A stretch of DNA of 64,000 nucleotides from Phalacrocorax aristotelis (taxonomy: Eukaryota; Chordata; Aves; Suliformes; Phalacrocoracidae). The stretch spans positions 124,001 to 188,000 of the forward strand of contig NW_027441194.1 in NCBI RefSeq assembly GCF_949628215.1, given 5' to 3'. Below, in pieces: positions 31,420 through 43,865 of this stretch (its first letter is position 1; every line of letters begins with the position of its first letter). The notes under the pieces were generated by a model. The model was given only the letters and a program-made list of their open reading frames with translations, was not told where the DNA came from and searched no databases. A program made the position numbers and the translations under genes.

Positions 31420-33600
31420 GGGGAAGGAGACTGGGCTACCGGAGGCTGCTTGCACACAGAACACGACCATTAGCTAACACTTAAACACCCCTTTCCCAAC
31501 CATTCCCCGGTACCAAGACTTCAAAAACCCCTCCTCTCCTCCTGAACTGTCAGGGAAGGAACCTCACTCCTTCCCGACAGCTCCTGCCCTGTATTTGCAC
31601 CCCTAAAGCCCCTATGTCAGCCGCTCCTCGGGAGCCGCCCTTCCCACCTCTGCCCCGCGTTCTGCGAGCACCTCCCACCTTCCGGCTTCCCGCAGACTCC
31701 GTGCTCTCTACAGGCCCACAAAATAACAGAAGCCCTGATGCTTATAATCTACAAGGGACCTGCCGCAAGCTGCAAAGGTTCTCGGGACAACGTGGTACTC
31801 TGCGGGCGATCGGGAAAGGCGACGAGCAGTCCCGTACACCGACACACACTATGCGTTACGTCCCTGCTGCTTTCTGAAGGAAGGCTAGAGCTCCATATAC
31901 AGATGTGTACAACACACTCACCCTAACCCCTACCGCAGCATCTCACCATCAGTCCTATTGAGAGATAACGTCAACAACTTGCACAACACAGGCAAAACTG
32001 GTGGAAAAAATATAAGGTTCTACCTTCAGTCAAGTCAAAATTCCTGGAAAACAAGACAAAACAAACAAAAAACCTACCACACACAAAAAAACCCAACAAA
32101 CCATAAACAAAAAAACCCAGACAAAACCATAACACCCCCACAAAACCAAATAATCCAAAACACACTATTAGACCATCTTGCTACCCCTGAACACCCAACA
32201 AAAACTTACTGACCCAAGGGAAAACAAAAGCTCGTACAAGTGTACTTCCTAATATATATCTGCTGCTCAACTTTGACTGCTCCTTAATCTCTTACCTCAA
32301 CCAGAAACCTCCCCATCTCTGAATGTCAAAACACACCTACCCAAAGAGCTTAGACAGCTCAAAACCTGCAACCAACTCAAGGAACAGTACCAGAGAAGCC
32401 CAGGAGCAGAATGAGCCTCCTGAAAAAAGGCTGGGGCTCATCTACCCCAGCGGAATGGCAAAGCAGAACGAAATCTTTTAAGAACCCCTTCTCAAAAAAT
32501 ATCTCTGGTTATAAAGTAAATAATTTATTGTAAAGCCATCAACCATTCGGAGTCACCTCAACGCTCTCTCTCGCTCAGTCCCTTAACAGAACTAGATCAG
32601 TCTCAAAGGACAAAAAACACGAAAAGAAACGTGGAAATACACAAGCGTATCGGGAACCGTATGAAGCAGCTAAATTAACACCTCAGTAGCTGGGGCAAAA
32701 CTAAATTGTAAAGGACAACAAAAAAACACCCCAGGAGACACATGGATTAAAACAGATGAAGGCTCTCTCTTCTCGCAGAAGCTCAAGAAGAGACCTGAGC
32801 CAACGGTACACAGCTCTGGGGTATCGGATACCGAAAAGAAACATACTCGAGACAGAAAACAGACTGCTGCGGAGCACAAAGGTGGCTTTGGCAAAGGTTC
32901 TGCCGGGACAAGAGTCACAGTTACAGGGAACGGACAGCGGCCGGCAGGGGAAACGCCGTCGGCGTGGAGGGGCCAGCGGGGGAAATGCCGCCCTCAGCTA
33001 ACGCTGCGCTATCAAGCCTTAAGCGAAAACTGCAGAGTAGTTACAGGAGACGGGCATAAGATGGATGCTAAATATCACTTGATGGTCACAAAATCTCATG
33101 GGGATGGGCACCACGTAGCCTCACGGACACCCCTTAGACCCAAACGCTTAACGAAAGACGCTTCTTGCCAAAACACAAGCTCGACGAGGAAAAGCCAAAG
33201 CTGATGCGGGGGCAACTACTAAAATCTCAGTACGTGAGCAGGCATTACTTAAGATGGTGCGGTGGTTCTGCTGGGTCCGTCCAACCTGAGCAACGGGTTC
33301 TAACGCCTGTCCAGCAGCGTCCATGATCTCTCTCACGGCCTCCCACATCAGAAACCTCCCCTGCCCAGGACCGCGTTTTGCATGTTCCACCCCTCCCCAT
33401 CCCCGCAATGAAAATCAAACACAACAAATAAGCAGTCTACTTCATCTTCTTGGCCTCCAAAAGAAGCTTCCTTCCTCTGCTGAGCGTCGACACCAACATC
33501 CTCGTGCCGTTCCTCAAAAGCAAGCTGGTCCTCGGGTGCCCGTACTGCCAAAAGAAGACAAAACGATTATGCTCTTATAACGAGCTCCATCATCCTCTCC
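31420..33600. other. Inter-array sequence, no supported gene
   Basis: It includes a G-poor, A/C-rich low-complexity stretch at about 32040-32170. A frame at 32756-33001 (plus) is basic and unrecognised. Confidence 0.4.
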
Positions 33601-33631
33601 TCCTTCAGGAAATCGAGTCCCGATTGCTACA

Positions 33632-33750
33632 TACCAGAAGTTTGTGCAGTAGATGGCCGAGGCCAGCCCCGTAAATGAAGCACTCTGTGACCCTGCTTTC
33701 TCTTTTGGCCACAGCACCCGCCACTGGGGAGCCCCAAACCCCTTCGTGAC
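33632..33750 (-). CDS. Candidate ~119-bp minus-strand exon, product unknown
   Basis: On the minus strand ATCTGGTTTTTGTAG precedes an open frame of 39 codons plus two bases, starting GVTKGFGAPQWRVLWPKEK and ending SAIYCTNF. CTTCTG|GTATGT follows. Bounds are good to a few bases. The next possible exon to the left (from about 33540) is not in phase, so I could not extend the chain. No family is recognised. Confidence 0.3.
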
Positions 33751-34204
33751 TCCCTACAAAAACCAGATACAACTAGTTCAAAACATCTGGCAGGTGAGAG
33801 ATGACCGACAAACACGTACAGCCCACCTTACCCTCAAACCAGCCAGAGAGCTGACTTCCTCCCCCACTGAACTCTCATCTTCGACAAATTCACCAAACAG
33901 AACAATGTTTACACTGAACAGAACAAAACCCTTACCCTCTGACACTCTGAAACGGGTTTGTGCACCCACAAAATATATATATTCATGCTACCGACCCACG
34001 TACCACACTTCCTCAGGGTCAGCCCCACAAAGACAGGAGAACGCCCAATGCTCTCTCCATGGATACCCCGATGCTCCGCTCCCTTCTTTGCTGCTCCTGT
34101 CACGGGAAAACGCTGGGAATAAAAAAAGGTTCAGAGAAGCAAAACAATAAACAATAGGGAGAGGGACCAGCGCAAAGGAATAGAGAGAGGAAGAGACGAA
34201 CAGG

Positions 34205-34380
34205 AAGGACAGACAACCCCATCCTGAGCACAGCCTCTGGGAGAGGGAAAGAGGAAACAGCAACCGTTATTACCGCAGATCAACCCTGACCAAAGCCTCC
34301 TTCCACAGGGGCTTCTGGACACACCGCTCCTTCCCCGCGCTACTGCTACGGGCCCCTGCGCCGAGGGGGAATCCAGTGCA
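34205..34380 (+). repeat. Diverged edge fragment of the macrosatellite (array II left edge)
   Basis: Bases here match about 2395-2575 of unit U1 (the GGACAGACAACC start, GGAGAGGGAAAGA, GGGGAATCCAGTGC) with many substitutions. The sequence then jumps straight to the minisatellite start of unit U3 at 34381. This is a rearranged, older piece at the array edge. Confidence 0.85.
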
Positions 34381-35239
34381 GGCAGAGAGAGGCAGAGAAA
34401 AGTAGCCACAGGCTACAGGACAGAGAGAGGGAGAACTGAAAAGACAGGGAGGCAGGGAGCCACTCAGAGCGAGATGGAGAAAGAAGGTGCGGGGGGGCGC
34501 AAAAAAAAAAAAAAAAACAAACAAAAAAAAATTTTGCAGCAGGTAAGGAAAGAGACGGGGCCGGGGGAGAGACAGGGAGGGCCCAGGACGCACAAGAGAG
34601 GCAACGGGGCCCCAGTGGCCCAGGACTCACCGCGACTCTCGCTCTCAGCGCTGCTGGCACAATTTAGCCGTTCAGATGCTTCTTTCCCCTCCTCTCCTCC
34701 CTGCCTCTTCTGCAGCTCCAGACTCTAGGCCGACCTCCACCTAAAGAGGATACGTGGGTGTCTCACCGCTCTTACGAGATGAGGCTTCCTCGGCACGTAG
34801 CCTAGCTCGCTCGTGCCCTACACGCCCGTACCCAACTCCGGGTTACGCGTACGGACCCTGCGGTGCACGTTGGTGGCCTGGCCGGCTGCGGACTATGAAG
34901 GGGGATCCTTCCTCCCCCACCTGCATGGACAGGCTCTCTCTTGCCTGCGGCAGGAAGGCAGCTGGCAGCCAGAGCGCCTTCAGTTTCTTCTGCTTTACCT
35001 TTCGTTGGCGTCTCCAGCTTCAGCCGAGGCAGCTCCTGTCCACAGCCGGGAAGGGCTCTGTGTGTCCCTTTTCGCCCCGGCGCCGCGAGGATGGCAAAGC
35101 CGGGCAGAGAGAAGCCACGCAAGCCTGAGACGGCCGCAGTCGACGGCGTCCCCGGGGGAAGGACAGACAACCACGTCCTCAGCACGGTCTCTGGGAGAGG
35201 GAAAGAAGAAACAGCGACCGTCATTACCGTCCATCGACC

Positions 35240-36560
35240 CTGACCAAAGCCCCTCCTTGCGCAGGGGCTTCCGGACACACCGCCCCTTCCCCGCGCTACT
35301 GCTACGGGCCCCTGCGCCGAGGGGGAATCCAGTGCGCTTGAGGGCCGGCTCGCTGCCTTCACGACAGGGCCTGGGGGCGGCCAAGGGCTACGTGGCACGC
35401 TTCAGGGGAGGTGCCGGGGCTGGGGGCAGGCGCACGGGGCAAGGGGAGGCTGAGCGGGAGGCTGAGCGGGAGCTCCGGCGAGCCGGGGAGGCGGCCATCA
35501 TCTGCGCCCTGGGCACGGGGAAAAGGTCCTCCTCCTTTCCCTCTTCCCTTCTGTCAGCTCCCGGGGAACTCACCGCTTCTCGGGGAGCGGCCGCACCCGC
35601 AAGCCCCCAGAAATCAACACGAATCCAACCCCAAAAATACACCGCGCCTACCGTACGCGGCACGGCCGCCCGGCACCCGAGCGCCGGAAGACCGCGCCTC
35701 CCGCCACGCCCCGGCGAACCACGTGACAGCGCCGGCAGCCACTGCGCCAGGAATACAGCTCCCGGCATGCTCTGCGCCACAACACGGCCGCCCGGCAGCC
35801 GCGCGCCGCAAGGACTACACCTCCCGGCATGCTCTGCGCCACAACACGGCCGCCCGGCAGCCGCGCGCCGCAAGGACTACACCTCCCGGCATGCTCTGCG
35901 CCACAACACGGCCGCACGGCCAGCCTCCAGGCGCACCACCACAGCTCCCGGCACGCCGCCAGCCCGCCCTCCCCGCTCTCGGACCCTGCGGGCCACCGTC
36001 CCGGCCGCCGATGCACCCGGAAGCCCCACCGAGCCCTCAGCACAGCCTCGCTCTCCCCACCGCCCGCTCCGACCCGGCGCTGCCCCGCCGCAGCCCTCCT
36101 CGGGGCTTGACCCGGGACGCAGCGCTCCACCACCCAGCCCCCGCTCACCTCCTCCCTCGCTACAGTCGCAGCCCGCTGACGCTCGGCCACAGCTCCGCTC
36201 CGCCCTCGGCTCACACTGGCCCCCCGGAGCCGGGCACCACCCCTTTTCCAGGGAGGAGCCGGCACCGTCAGCCCCACCGCCCGCACCTGGGGCTCCTCCA
36301 TCCAGACCCCACCATCAGCTGAGGCGCAGCAGCAACGGGGGGCCCCCTCCCCTCACCCCCACAGTGCACCACCTCCTCCCCTGGGCTCCATCACAGCCCC
36401 TTGCCCCACGCAAAGGCAGCGCAAACACAGCCCTGAGGGCAAACGAGAGGGCAGGTGTTTGTGCAGGCGCGCACGTAACAAGTCCCAGGAGCCATTCGTG
36501 GGTCAGGGTCCCCAACGCTCCCCCCCTGCCCCAAGGCCACCTCGGCCGCCGTTGCCGCAG
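35240..36560 (+). promoter_or_regulatory. CpG island / likely promoter of unit U3, three ZNF143-type repeats
   Basis: ZNF143-type sites lie at 35752-35770 (variant AATACAGCTCCCGGCATGC), 35814-35832 and 35876-35894, 62 bp apart. The E-box CACGTG lies just upstream, as in U1. Confidence 0.6.
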
Positions 36561-36607
36561 CCGCACGGAGCTGGTGTTGGCTGCGATAGTGCTCATTTTC
36601 TCCACAG

Positions 36608-37245
36608 TAGCTAGGAAGGGATACGTTTTGGATTTATGCTCAAAACACCGTTAATAATGTAGAGATGTTTTGGTTCTTGCTGAGCACTGCTTCCACAGTC
36701 AGGGCCTCTTCTGGTTCTCTCAGTGCCCCACCAGCAGGTAGGCTGGGAGAGGACACAGCTGGGAAAGCTTTCCCAGCTAACTGACCAAAGGGATATTCCA
36801 TACCATTTGACATCATGCTCAGCACACGCAGCTGGGGGAAGAAGGGGGAGTCCTTGGGGGGCGGGGGAAAGGGAGGGCGGGGGCTACGGCATTTCTCTCC
36901 CTAAGTAACCGTTACACATGACAGAGCCCTGCTTTCCCAGAGGTGGCTCAACACCTGCCCGCCGAAAAGGAGGAGCGAATTAATTCCTTGCTTTGCTTCC
37001 ACGCACAGCTTTTGCTTTACCTATTAAACAGCCTTGATCTCAACCCATGATTTTTCTCACTCTTACCCTTCCAGCTCTCTCCCCCAGCCCACTGAGGGTG
37101 GAGTGAGCAAGCAGCTCCCTGGTGCAGAATAGCCAGCTGGGGCTAAGCCACGGCACGCGCTTGTCCCGGTTTGGCAGGGAACGGACCGTCCGTCGCCTGG
37201 CTCCTGGGGCGACGGGCTGCTGGGCAGAGGGGGAGGCCACCAAAG
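36608..37245 (+). ncRNA. Candidate two-exon non-coding segment of unit U3
   Basis: Exon-like segments 36608-36737 and 37075-37245 have the same splice-site sequences as in U1 (3839-3968, 4307-4477). Confidence 0.28.
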
Positions 37246-37259
37246 GTGAGGAGCAGGGC

Positions 37260-38864
37260 ACGGGACAGTAGGAAGAGAGAAGAGAAGAGCGGCATCCGGC
37301 TGGACGGGGCGGGGGGGACGTGTGTGCGTGTAGTGAGAAGGCACGAGGCAGGGAACAGGACGGCCAGAGAAGGACAGGGAGCCTGACGGAGGTGGAGATA
37401 AAAGCAGCAGAGAGAGGGGAAGAGAGGCAGCAGAAAGAGGGAAGAGCAGGACACAGACCAACAAAGAAGGAAGAGGAGCAGGCTGGAGACGCACAAAGAA
37501 CCTGGGGCAGGCAGCACGACAGCGAGGGAGGAAAGAAGAATAGGGGCAGGAAGCTGGACCGAGCGCGATGGAGAAAGACAAGATAAGCGACAAGAACAGG
37601 GCAGAAAGGGAAGAATGAAGCCACGGGGACAGGGAGCCGAGACAGCCAACGACGGAGGGAAGGGGCCGGGGAGGGAACACCACAAAACAAACCACGGGGC
37701 TACGTGGTACAGAGCACGAGAAGGCAGAGAATTAAGAATTAGGGACAGGGAGCCAGAAAAACAACAACAAAACAACACCCAAAACAAAGGGAGATGGGGA
37801 GCAAAAGGAATCGCAATGCGTACAGAAAGAAGAGAGAAACAATTCTAAAAGAGGGTCACGGGGAAGCCAGAGACAGCAAGATGGAGAAAGGACAAAAGCT
37901 ACAGGCTACAGGGCAGAGAGGGAAGAATTAATGGATAGACACAGAGAGCTGGGCAGAAAGAGGTGGAGAAAGGCTGACGATCACACGGCCAACAGGGAAG
38001 AGAGAAGAGAGGGAGGAATTTTAAAAACAGGGGCAAGAAGCCAGAGAGAGGGAGAGAGAGGCAACACTAAAATGGGGACAAGCCACAGGGCGGCGAGGAG
38101 GGAACCGATGAATAAGAACAGGAGACCAAAGAGAACACAACGTAGAATGGAAAAAAGGAACAGCGGCCCAACAGGGAAGGAGGAATTAAAGATCAGGCAC
38201 TGGGAGGCAGACAGAGACAAACGAAGAAACAAGTGGGGAAAAAAAAAAAAAACCAAAAACACAACAACAGCAACGGGCTACAAAGACAGAGAGAGGGAAG
38301 AAAGAAAACATAGCAGCAAGGAGCTGGACAGAGAGAGATGAGGACAAACAAATAGCACGGGTCTACGTGACAGAGAACGTGGAATTAGAACACAGAGAGA
38401 GGGAGCCGGACAGAGAGAGAGGCCGAGAGAAAAATCTAGACGGGCTACAGCGGGCAGAGGCAGGAATTAAAACCTAGGGACAGGGAGCTGGACAGAGAGA
38501 GACGGAGATCACAGGGAACAGCGGCGGGTGCAGGAAGAACACGAATTCATGAACAGGGAAAGGGAGCTGGACAGAGAAGAACTCAGAAAGGCAAGAACAG
38601 TAGCAGGGTACAGAGCAGACGAATTAAAAAGCGCGGCGGGAGCATTGAGGCAGACAGAGAGATTAAGAAAAAAGTCACGGGCTACGTGGCAAAGCAGGAG
38701 GAATTCAGAAACGGGGATGGCAACCAAGGGAGAGTGAGCTGCTGAAGGATAACGGGCATTCAAAGTGAGGGACGGGGAGCTGGGAAAAGCGAGGCAGAGA
38801 AAAACAGAATCACAGAGAGAATCAAACAAAGCCAAAAAAGAAGAAACTGAACAACAGGAACAGG
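37260..38864 (+). repeat. ~80-bp purine-rich minisatellite (U3 copy)
   Basis: Same minisatellite as in U1; it is interrupted by the provirus and resumes at 44433. Confidence 0.75.
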
Positions 38865-39392
38865 TGTAACCAAAGCGATGAAATCAACCAACCAGAGACG
38901 GTGTTCCATTACGGGAACGTGGAGCGTACGAATCGGTGTGTCTGTCGATCTGCATTTTAGTCCCTAGGCGATCGTTAACGTCAACAGAACAACAGACAAC
39001 GTGCTTCTGTCAGAAAAGGATGACAAAACGCGCTTTCGTGGAGCGGACTGAGCAAACTAGCCAAGACCGCCAAGATTAAGAGCCAAGAAGGCAAAAGGCA
39101 ATTCTGGCAGGGGGAGATCGCGACCACCGACTCACGGACCACCACCGAGCCTGCGCAGCGATTTACATACGGAACGAGCAAGTTTGTACCGATCAGTAGA
39201 CAGGGCAATAATGACTATGTATGAATACCTAAAATTTTGATCTACAAATTGTACGGGAAAGGTGCGTGAGGTACGCACGCCAGGAGGAGCGATCCCCCGT
39301 GCGTCTGGCACTGTGAATAAAGAATGCCTGCTCTTTAATACTAGATTTGTGTTGAATAGATATTTCTGATTTTACCGCGTTTTTCGGTAACA
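38865..39392 (+). repeat. 5' LTR of the U3 provirus (528 bp)
   Basis: TGTAACC...GGTAACA, with AATAAA at 39316-39321. Type-specific variants are GAACGTGGAGCG, CGCGCTTTCG, the AAGACCGCCAAGATTAAGAG insertion and AATACTAGATTTGTG. The 5' LTRs of U4 and U5 share these. Confidence 0.95.
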
Positions 39393-39396
39393 GTTT

Positions 39397-39414
39397 TGGC
39401 ACCCCAGATGGGAC
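39397..39414 (+). other. Primer-binding site, complementary to a tRNA-Arg 3' end
   Basis: TGGCACCCCAGATGGGAC lies four bases after the LTR. Its complement, GTCCCATCTGGGGTGCCA, fits the 3' end of a vertebrate tRNA-Arg(CCU) as I recall it. The tRNA identity is from memory and should be checked against a tRNA database. Confidence 0.65.
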
Positions 39415-39813
39415 CCTGCTTTTGAATCTCGACGGATCCGCGGGACCGTGGGACCTGCAGCCAGCCCCAAGGAATTCTCGGGGAGAGCTTCCGATCCCCA
39501 GGCCAGAGAATTCTGAGCAAGATCCCTTGGACTGAAGTAAACAAGGCATTCTTTTAAGAAGAAACTTAGGTAGAATAATACGTGGGGTTAGCTTCCCACA
39601 TAGGATAGGATAGTGGGTTTGAGTCCCACGGGCCTGCCCGTAAGGCGCGGCAAAAGCCACGCAGGGTTGGGGCCAAGAGGTACCTCGGTTGGTAAGTCTC
39701 TGCTAGGCGAAAGCCTGTGGAGCGGGACCCGAGGGTAGGGGAGTCTTCAACAGGGGGTTGAAGTCTCCAGGGATATCTAGCAGGGCGCTACAGATCCCAG
39801 TGGCGGATTTCCA

Positions 39814-40300
39814 GTGAGACCTCTAACGGGGGTTGGAGTCCCTCTGACTACTATTTGCGATAGCGCACAATCACAACTACTAGTCGACTGGGAGACGGGA
39901 GCATTACTGAGTAGGAAACCTATCCCACAGAGAACACCTTTGGGATGTATTTTGAAGCACTGGAAAGACATCGGGGGCGGTGACCTACTAACTCGGAAAC
40001 CATTAATTGAATATTGCAATCATTGGTGGCCAACGTATCAATTGGAAGGGGGGCACAAATGGCCAGAACATGAGACATTGCAATATCGTACCATCTTGCA
40101 ATTAATGTTGTTTTGTAAAAAGGGAAGGCAAATGGGAAGAAGTGGCATATGTTGATTTGTTCTTTACACTGTGGAATCATCCAGCGTGGCAGAAACAGCG
40201 TGAGATACGTCCACAGGATTCTACGGCAATGTTTTTGGAGAGAGGAAAATGTGGTGAGAACTTGAAGTGTTGCTCTACTTGTGATACTGGATACTTCACT
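39814..40300 (+). pseudogene. gag: gag remnant: matrix-like N-terminal part (U3)
   Basis: A frame through 40155 carries a TPLGCILKHWKD motif and WPTY, and a second frame continues with a LWNHPAWQK segment. Both are arranged as in gammaretroviral matrix proteins. The expected start codon at 39895-39897 is ACG, not ATG; the U5 copy keeps ATG. A frameshift near 40130 splits the domain. Most of the region between matrix and the capsid C-terminal part is missing. Confidence 0.8.
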
Positions 40301-40339
40301 TGATGGAACTGACAAGAAAATAGTATTGAATACAGCCAG

Positions 40340-40786
40340 AAGGCAGGTGCAGGGAGCACATGCTAACAGGAATTTACAGAGAACAATTAATAAGAATTTT
40401 CCATCTACAAATCCCGAGTGGGACCCTAATCAGCCAGGACCCAGGGGAATGTTGACTAGATGTCAGAGAGAGATTTTATTTGGAGTAAGACATGCAATGC
40501 CAAAAGCAATAAATGGGTCAAAATTTATGAAGCGAGACAAGAATTAAAGGAGTCCCCTTCAGCCTTTATGGAAAGACTGAAGGTGACTGCCAGAAAATAT
40601 ACTCATTTGAACGCAGAAAAACCAGAAAAAGCAATTCAGTTGGTCTCTATATTCATAAGACAATCAGCCCCAGATAGTGGGGGGGGGAGAAGAAACCTTC
40701 AGAAGCTAGAAGAACCCAAATCCAGAGATCTGGGTAAAATGCTTGAAGTAGCTTGGCATGAAGGAGACCAGGGGAATCAACCCTAG
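40340..40786 (+). pseudogene. gag: gag remnant: capsid C-terminal region with major homology region (U3)
   Basis: Two overlapping frames (to 40547 and from 40460) together carry the gammaretroviral capsid C-terminal region, including the major homology region with ESPSAFMERL at 40550-40579 and a following QSAPD. The switch between frames near 40520 is a frameshift. The frame ends at TAG (40784-40786), the position where gammaretroviruses use a read-through stop between gag and pol. No nucleocapsid CCHC knuckle is visible. Confidence 0.82.
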
Positions 40787-40803
40787 CTGAACACCTGGTT
40801 ACA

Positions 40804-40929
40804 CTGAAGCTACGGAATGAAGAAATAGAATTTTTGGTAGATACGGGAGCCACTTCTTTGGTATTGAATACACGTAAAGAGAAATTTAATCATAAATCCG
40901 TAGGTGTTGTTAGTGCGACAGGGCAAAGA
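40804..40929 (+). pseudogene. pro: Protease remnant (U3)
   Basis: A short frame holds the aspartic protease active-site motif VDTGATS followed by an LVLNT segment. It is out of frame with the upstream gag remnant and stops soon after, so only the N-terminal part of the protease is readable. Confidence 0.8.
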
Positions 40930-41230
40930 AAAATTAGCCCCTCTCAGAGCCATTAAAGTTTAAATTGGAGAAGCAATGGGCAACTCACCAATTTCTGTAT
41001 ATGCCTGAATGTCCACTGCCTCTGTTATGATGAGATCTATTAAGTAAATTAGATGCTCAAGTAACTTTTAAAGATGGAGAGATTAAATTACTAATACCAG
41101 AATCAAAAGCCACAGAGGCGAGAGCGTTTATGTTACAGGATTCCTCCAGGGAGGAACAGGTTCCCGAAGAAGTGGAAAACGTAGTAATTATCCTTTGGTT
41201 TGAGCGAGCGGAGCTCCGGAGCGATCTAAG

Positions 41231-41826
41231 TGGGCAGAGCCGGTAAAAGTAACCTTAAAGCCTGGAGCCAAGCCGGTAAGACAAAAACAATACCCTATTA
41301 AGCGAGAGGCTCAAGAAGGATTAGAGAAGTTAATTATAAAATTTTTCAGAATATGAGCTTTTAGTGGAATGTGAATCAGAATATAGTACTCCTGTGTCGC
41401 CAGTAAAGAAATCTAGAGGCAAAGAGTATTAGCTAGTTCACCATTTAAGGGCTATATATCAGGTGGCCCAAGACATACATCCGGTAGTAGCTAATCCATA
41501 CACTTTACTGACCTCTTTTAAAGGAGGAGCATAAATGGTTTACTGTGCTAGATTTGAAGGATGCCTTCTTTTGCATACCTCCAGGCATAAAAAGTCAAAG
41601 CCTATTTGCTTTGGAATGGGAAAGCCCCACCACAGAATGAAAGACACAGCTAACATGGACCGTACTTACACAAGGATTTAAAATTAGTCCTACGATATTT
41701 GGGACTCAGCTGGCAAGAAAAAAATTAGAAATGTAGAAATGTATAGAAAAAACAGAACCCAGGGAGAGGCATATTGTTACAGAATGCAGGTGACATTCTG
41801 ATAGTGGCAGAAAGTAAAGAATAATG
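41231..41826 (+). pseudogene. pol: Reverse transcriptase remnant (U3)
   Basis: Broken frames carry typical gammaretroviral RT landmarks: QYPIKREAQEGLEKLI near 41288-41336, LDLKDAFFCIP near 41548-41580 (motif A, with its Asp) and a QGFKISP segment near 41673. The polymerase box normally written YxDD reads NAGD at 41783-41794, so a catalytic Asp is lost. Several stops and frameshifts interrupt the domain. Confidence 0.88.
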
Positions 41827-41828
41827 TT

Positions 41829-42668
41829 TTGAAATTTTTAAATTTTCTGGGCCAAGGAAGATGCAGAGTTTCCAGAAACAAAACCCAAATAGGAGAAGCA
41901 GCAGCCATTTATTTAGGATTTGAAATATCTCAAAGACAATTAGAAAGTGAAAAGAAAGAAACTATTTGTCAAATTCCCAAACCTAGCGGCCCGAAGGAAT
42001 TGAGAGCTTTTCTGAAAATAGTGAAATGGCGTCAGCTCTGGATTCTGAACTACAGACTCTATGTAAAACCATTATATGAGGCATTGAAAGAATCAAAGGA
42101 TAAATATTTAACCCGGACGCCCGAATGCCAAGCGGCATTCAAAGAACTGAAAAGAGCCTCGATGATGGCCCCTGCATTAGGCCTACCTGATTTCGCTAAA
42201 CCTTTTGAGTTGTTTGTCCACGAAAGACAACATTTAGCCCTTGGAGTGCTGACACAGCGACTGGGAACCTGGAAGAGACCTGTGGGCTACTTCTCCAAAC
42301 AACTCGACCACGTGAGTAAAAGACGGCCTAGGTGTTTACGGGCAGTAGCAACAACAGCGCTGCCGATCCAGGAAGCCCCAAAGTTAACAATGGGACAGAA
42401 GATGACAGTATGTGTCCCGCACATAGCGGTGACTGTTTTAGGACAAAAGGGGGGTCGTTGGCTATCCCTTAGCAGAATGTTGAAATATCAAGTTGTTCTG
42501 TTAGAACAAGACGATGTGGAATCGAAGACTACTGCTATACTGAATCCTGCTACGTTTTTAACAACAGAAAACCTTACGGACAATTTCGAACACGATCGCT
42601 TGCTAACTATTGAACAAGTCTATTCCAGCAGACCAGACCTGAGACACAAACCTCTGGGAAAATCCTGA
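41829..42668 (+). pseudogene. pol: RT connection and thumb region, open 279 codons (U3)
   Basis: A 279-codon frame runs through the LGFEISQ, LRAFL, and PVGYFSKQLD landmarks of the RT thumb and connection. It is followed by a stop just before the RNase H domain. It is the longest intact retroviral frame in each provirus copy. Confidence 0.88.
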
Positions 42669-42675
42669 TCTGGAG

Positions 42676-42920
42676 TTGTTTACAGATGGAAGAAGCTCTG
42701 GGCGAGAAGAGAAGCGAATGGCCGGATATGCTGTCGTTATCGCCGCCGAGGGAACGGAGTCAGGGGTGCTGCCTGCAAACACCTCAGCACAGAAAGCAGC
42801 ATTGGTAGCATTGAAGCGAGCTCTGCGAATGGCAGAAGGACAAAGGATAAATATCTAGACTGATTCCAAACGTGCATTTGGTGTGATCCACGATCATGGA
42901 GCTATTGGGAAGGAGAAAGG
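42676..42920 (+). pseudogene. pol: RNase H remnant (U3)
   Basis: LFTDGRSS (first catalytic Asp), then MAGYAVV and a SAQKAALVALKRAL helix segment are visible. A TAG at 42856-42858 interrupts just before the TDSKRAFGVIHDHG segment that carries the next catalytic Asp. Confidence 0.88.
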
Positions 42921-43119
42921 ACTGCCATCAGCCCAAGAATCATCAATACAGCATAAAGACGACAATCTCCAACTTCCGGAAGATGTGCAGAAACCAAAAG
43001 AAGTGGCGGTAAAGCGTTGCAAAGCTCATCAATTCGGCCAGACGGCTGTAAACATAAGCAAACGATTGACAGATAAAGCTGCAAAGAGGACTGCAGAGCA
43101 AGGTATCCTTGCACTAGTA

Positions 43120-43800
43120 CCAGTAAAACAGATCAGAATTCCAAAGTTGAAACCGAGATATAATAAATTGGATGAGCAATTAGCAGAACAATTGGAAACA
43201 TCACAAAACACAGAGAGGTGGTAGATAACACCAGAAAAACAAGTAATAATAATAACAACCCCACAAGTTATGACAGAACTTGAAAAGAAAAGCATGAGCA
43301 AACACATTGGGGTGTAGATGCTACGGTTTTGAGTTTAAAAACATCTGTAGCGTGTGTAGGCATGACAAGAATAGTTAAACCCATAGTAGCTAAGTGTCCA
43401 ATCTGTCCTAGAAATAATCCCCTGAACCAAAGGAAACCACCTTTAGGAGTAACAAAACAAAAAATTCTCCCGGAAATTATTAGCAAATTAAGTTCTCTGA
43501 GTTACCCAGACAAAATAGATAGAGCAGTATTTGTTAGTGCTGATTGACAAATTTTCTAGATGGCCAGAAGCTTTCTCGTGCTGCACCAACAAAGCTAGAG
43601 TAGTAGTTAAAACGTTGCTGAAAGAAATAATACCAAGATTTAGAGTGCCAATGGGAATGTCCTCTGATAGAGCACCACATTTTTTTGCAGAGGTAGTTCA
43701 ACAAATTAATAAAATTTTGCGTAGAAAATGGGACCTGCATACACCCTGGAGACCACAATCAAGTGAAAACTTTGAGAAGATGAACCAAACACCAAACTGA
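43120..43800 (+). pseudogene. pol: Integrase remnant, C-terminally truncated (U3)
   Basis: Several frames cover the zinc-binding region (a KCPICPRN pair of Cys near 43391), then the catalytic core with DKFSRWPEAF, SSDRAPHF and HTPWRPQSS followed by the Glu region. Frameshift near 43545. The frame ends at TGA 43798-43800. The C-terminal domain and all of env are absent before the 3' LTR. Confidence 0.88.
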
Positions 43801-43865
43801 CATAGTGGAATATTATTGATCTAGGATGGAAGTATTGAGAAAATTATTATTTCAGAACTTCCATA

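Noticed and set aside
39625..39660. tRNA B-box-like string GGGTTTGAGTCCCAC in the proviral leader
   Set aside because: No proper A box or cloverleaf could be drawn at the right distance.
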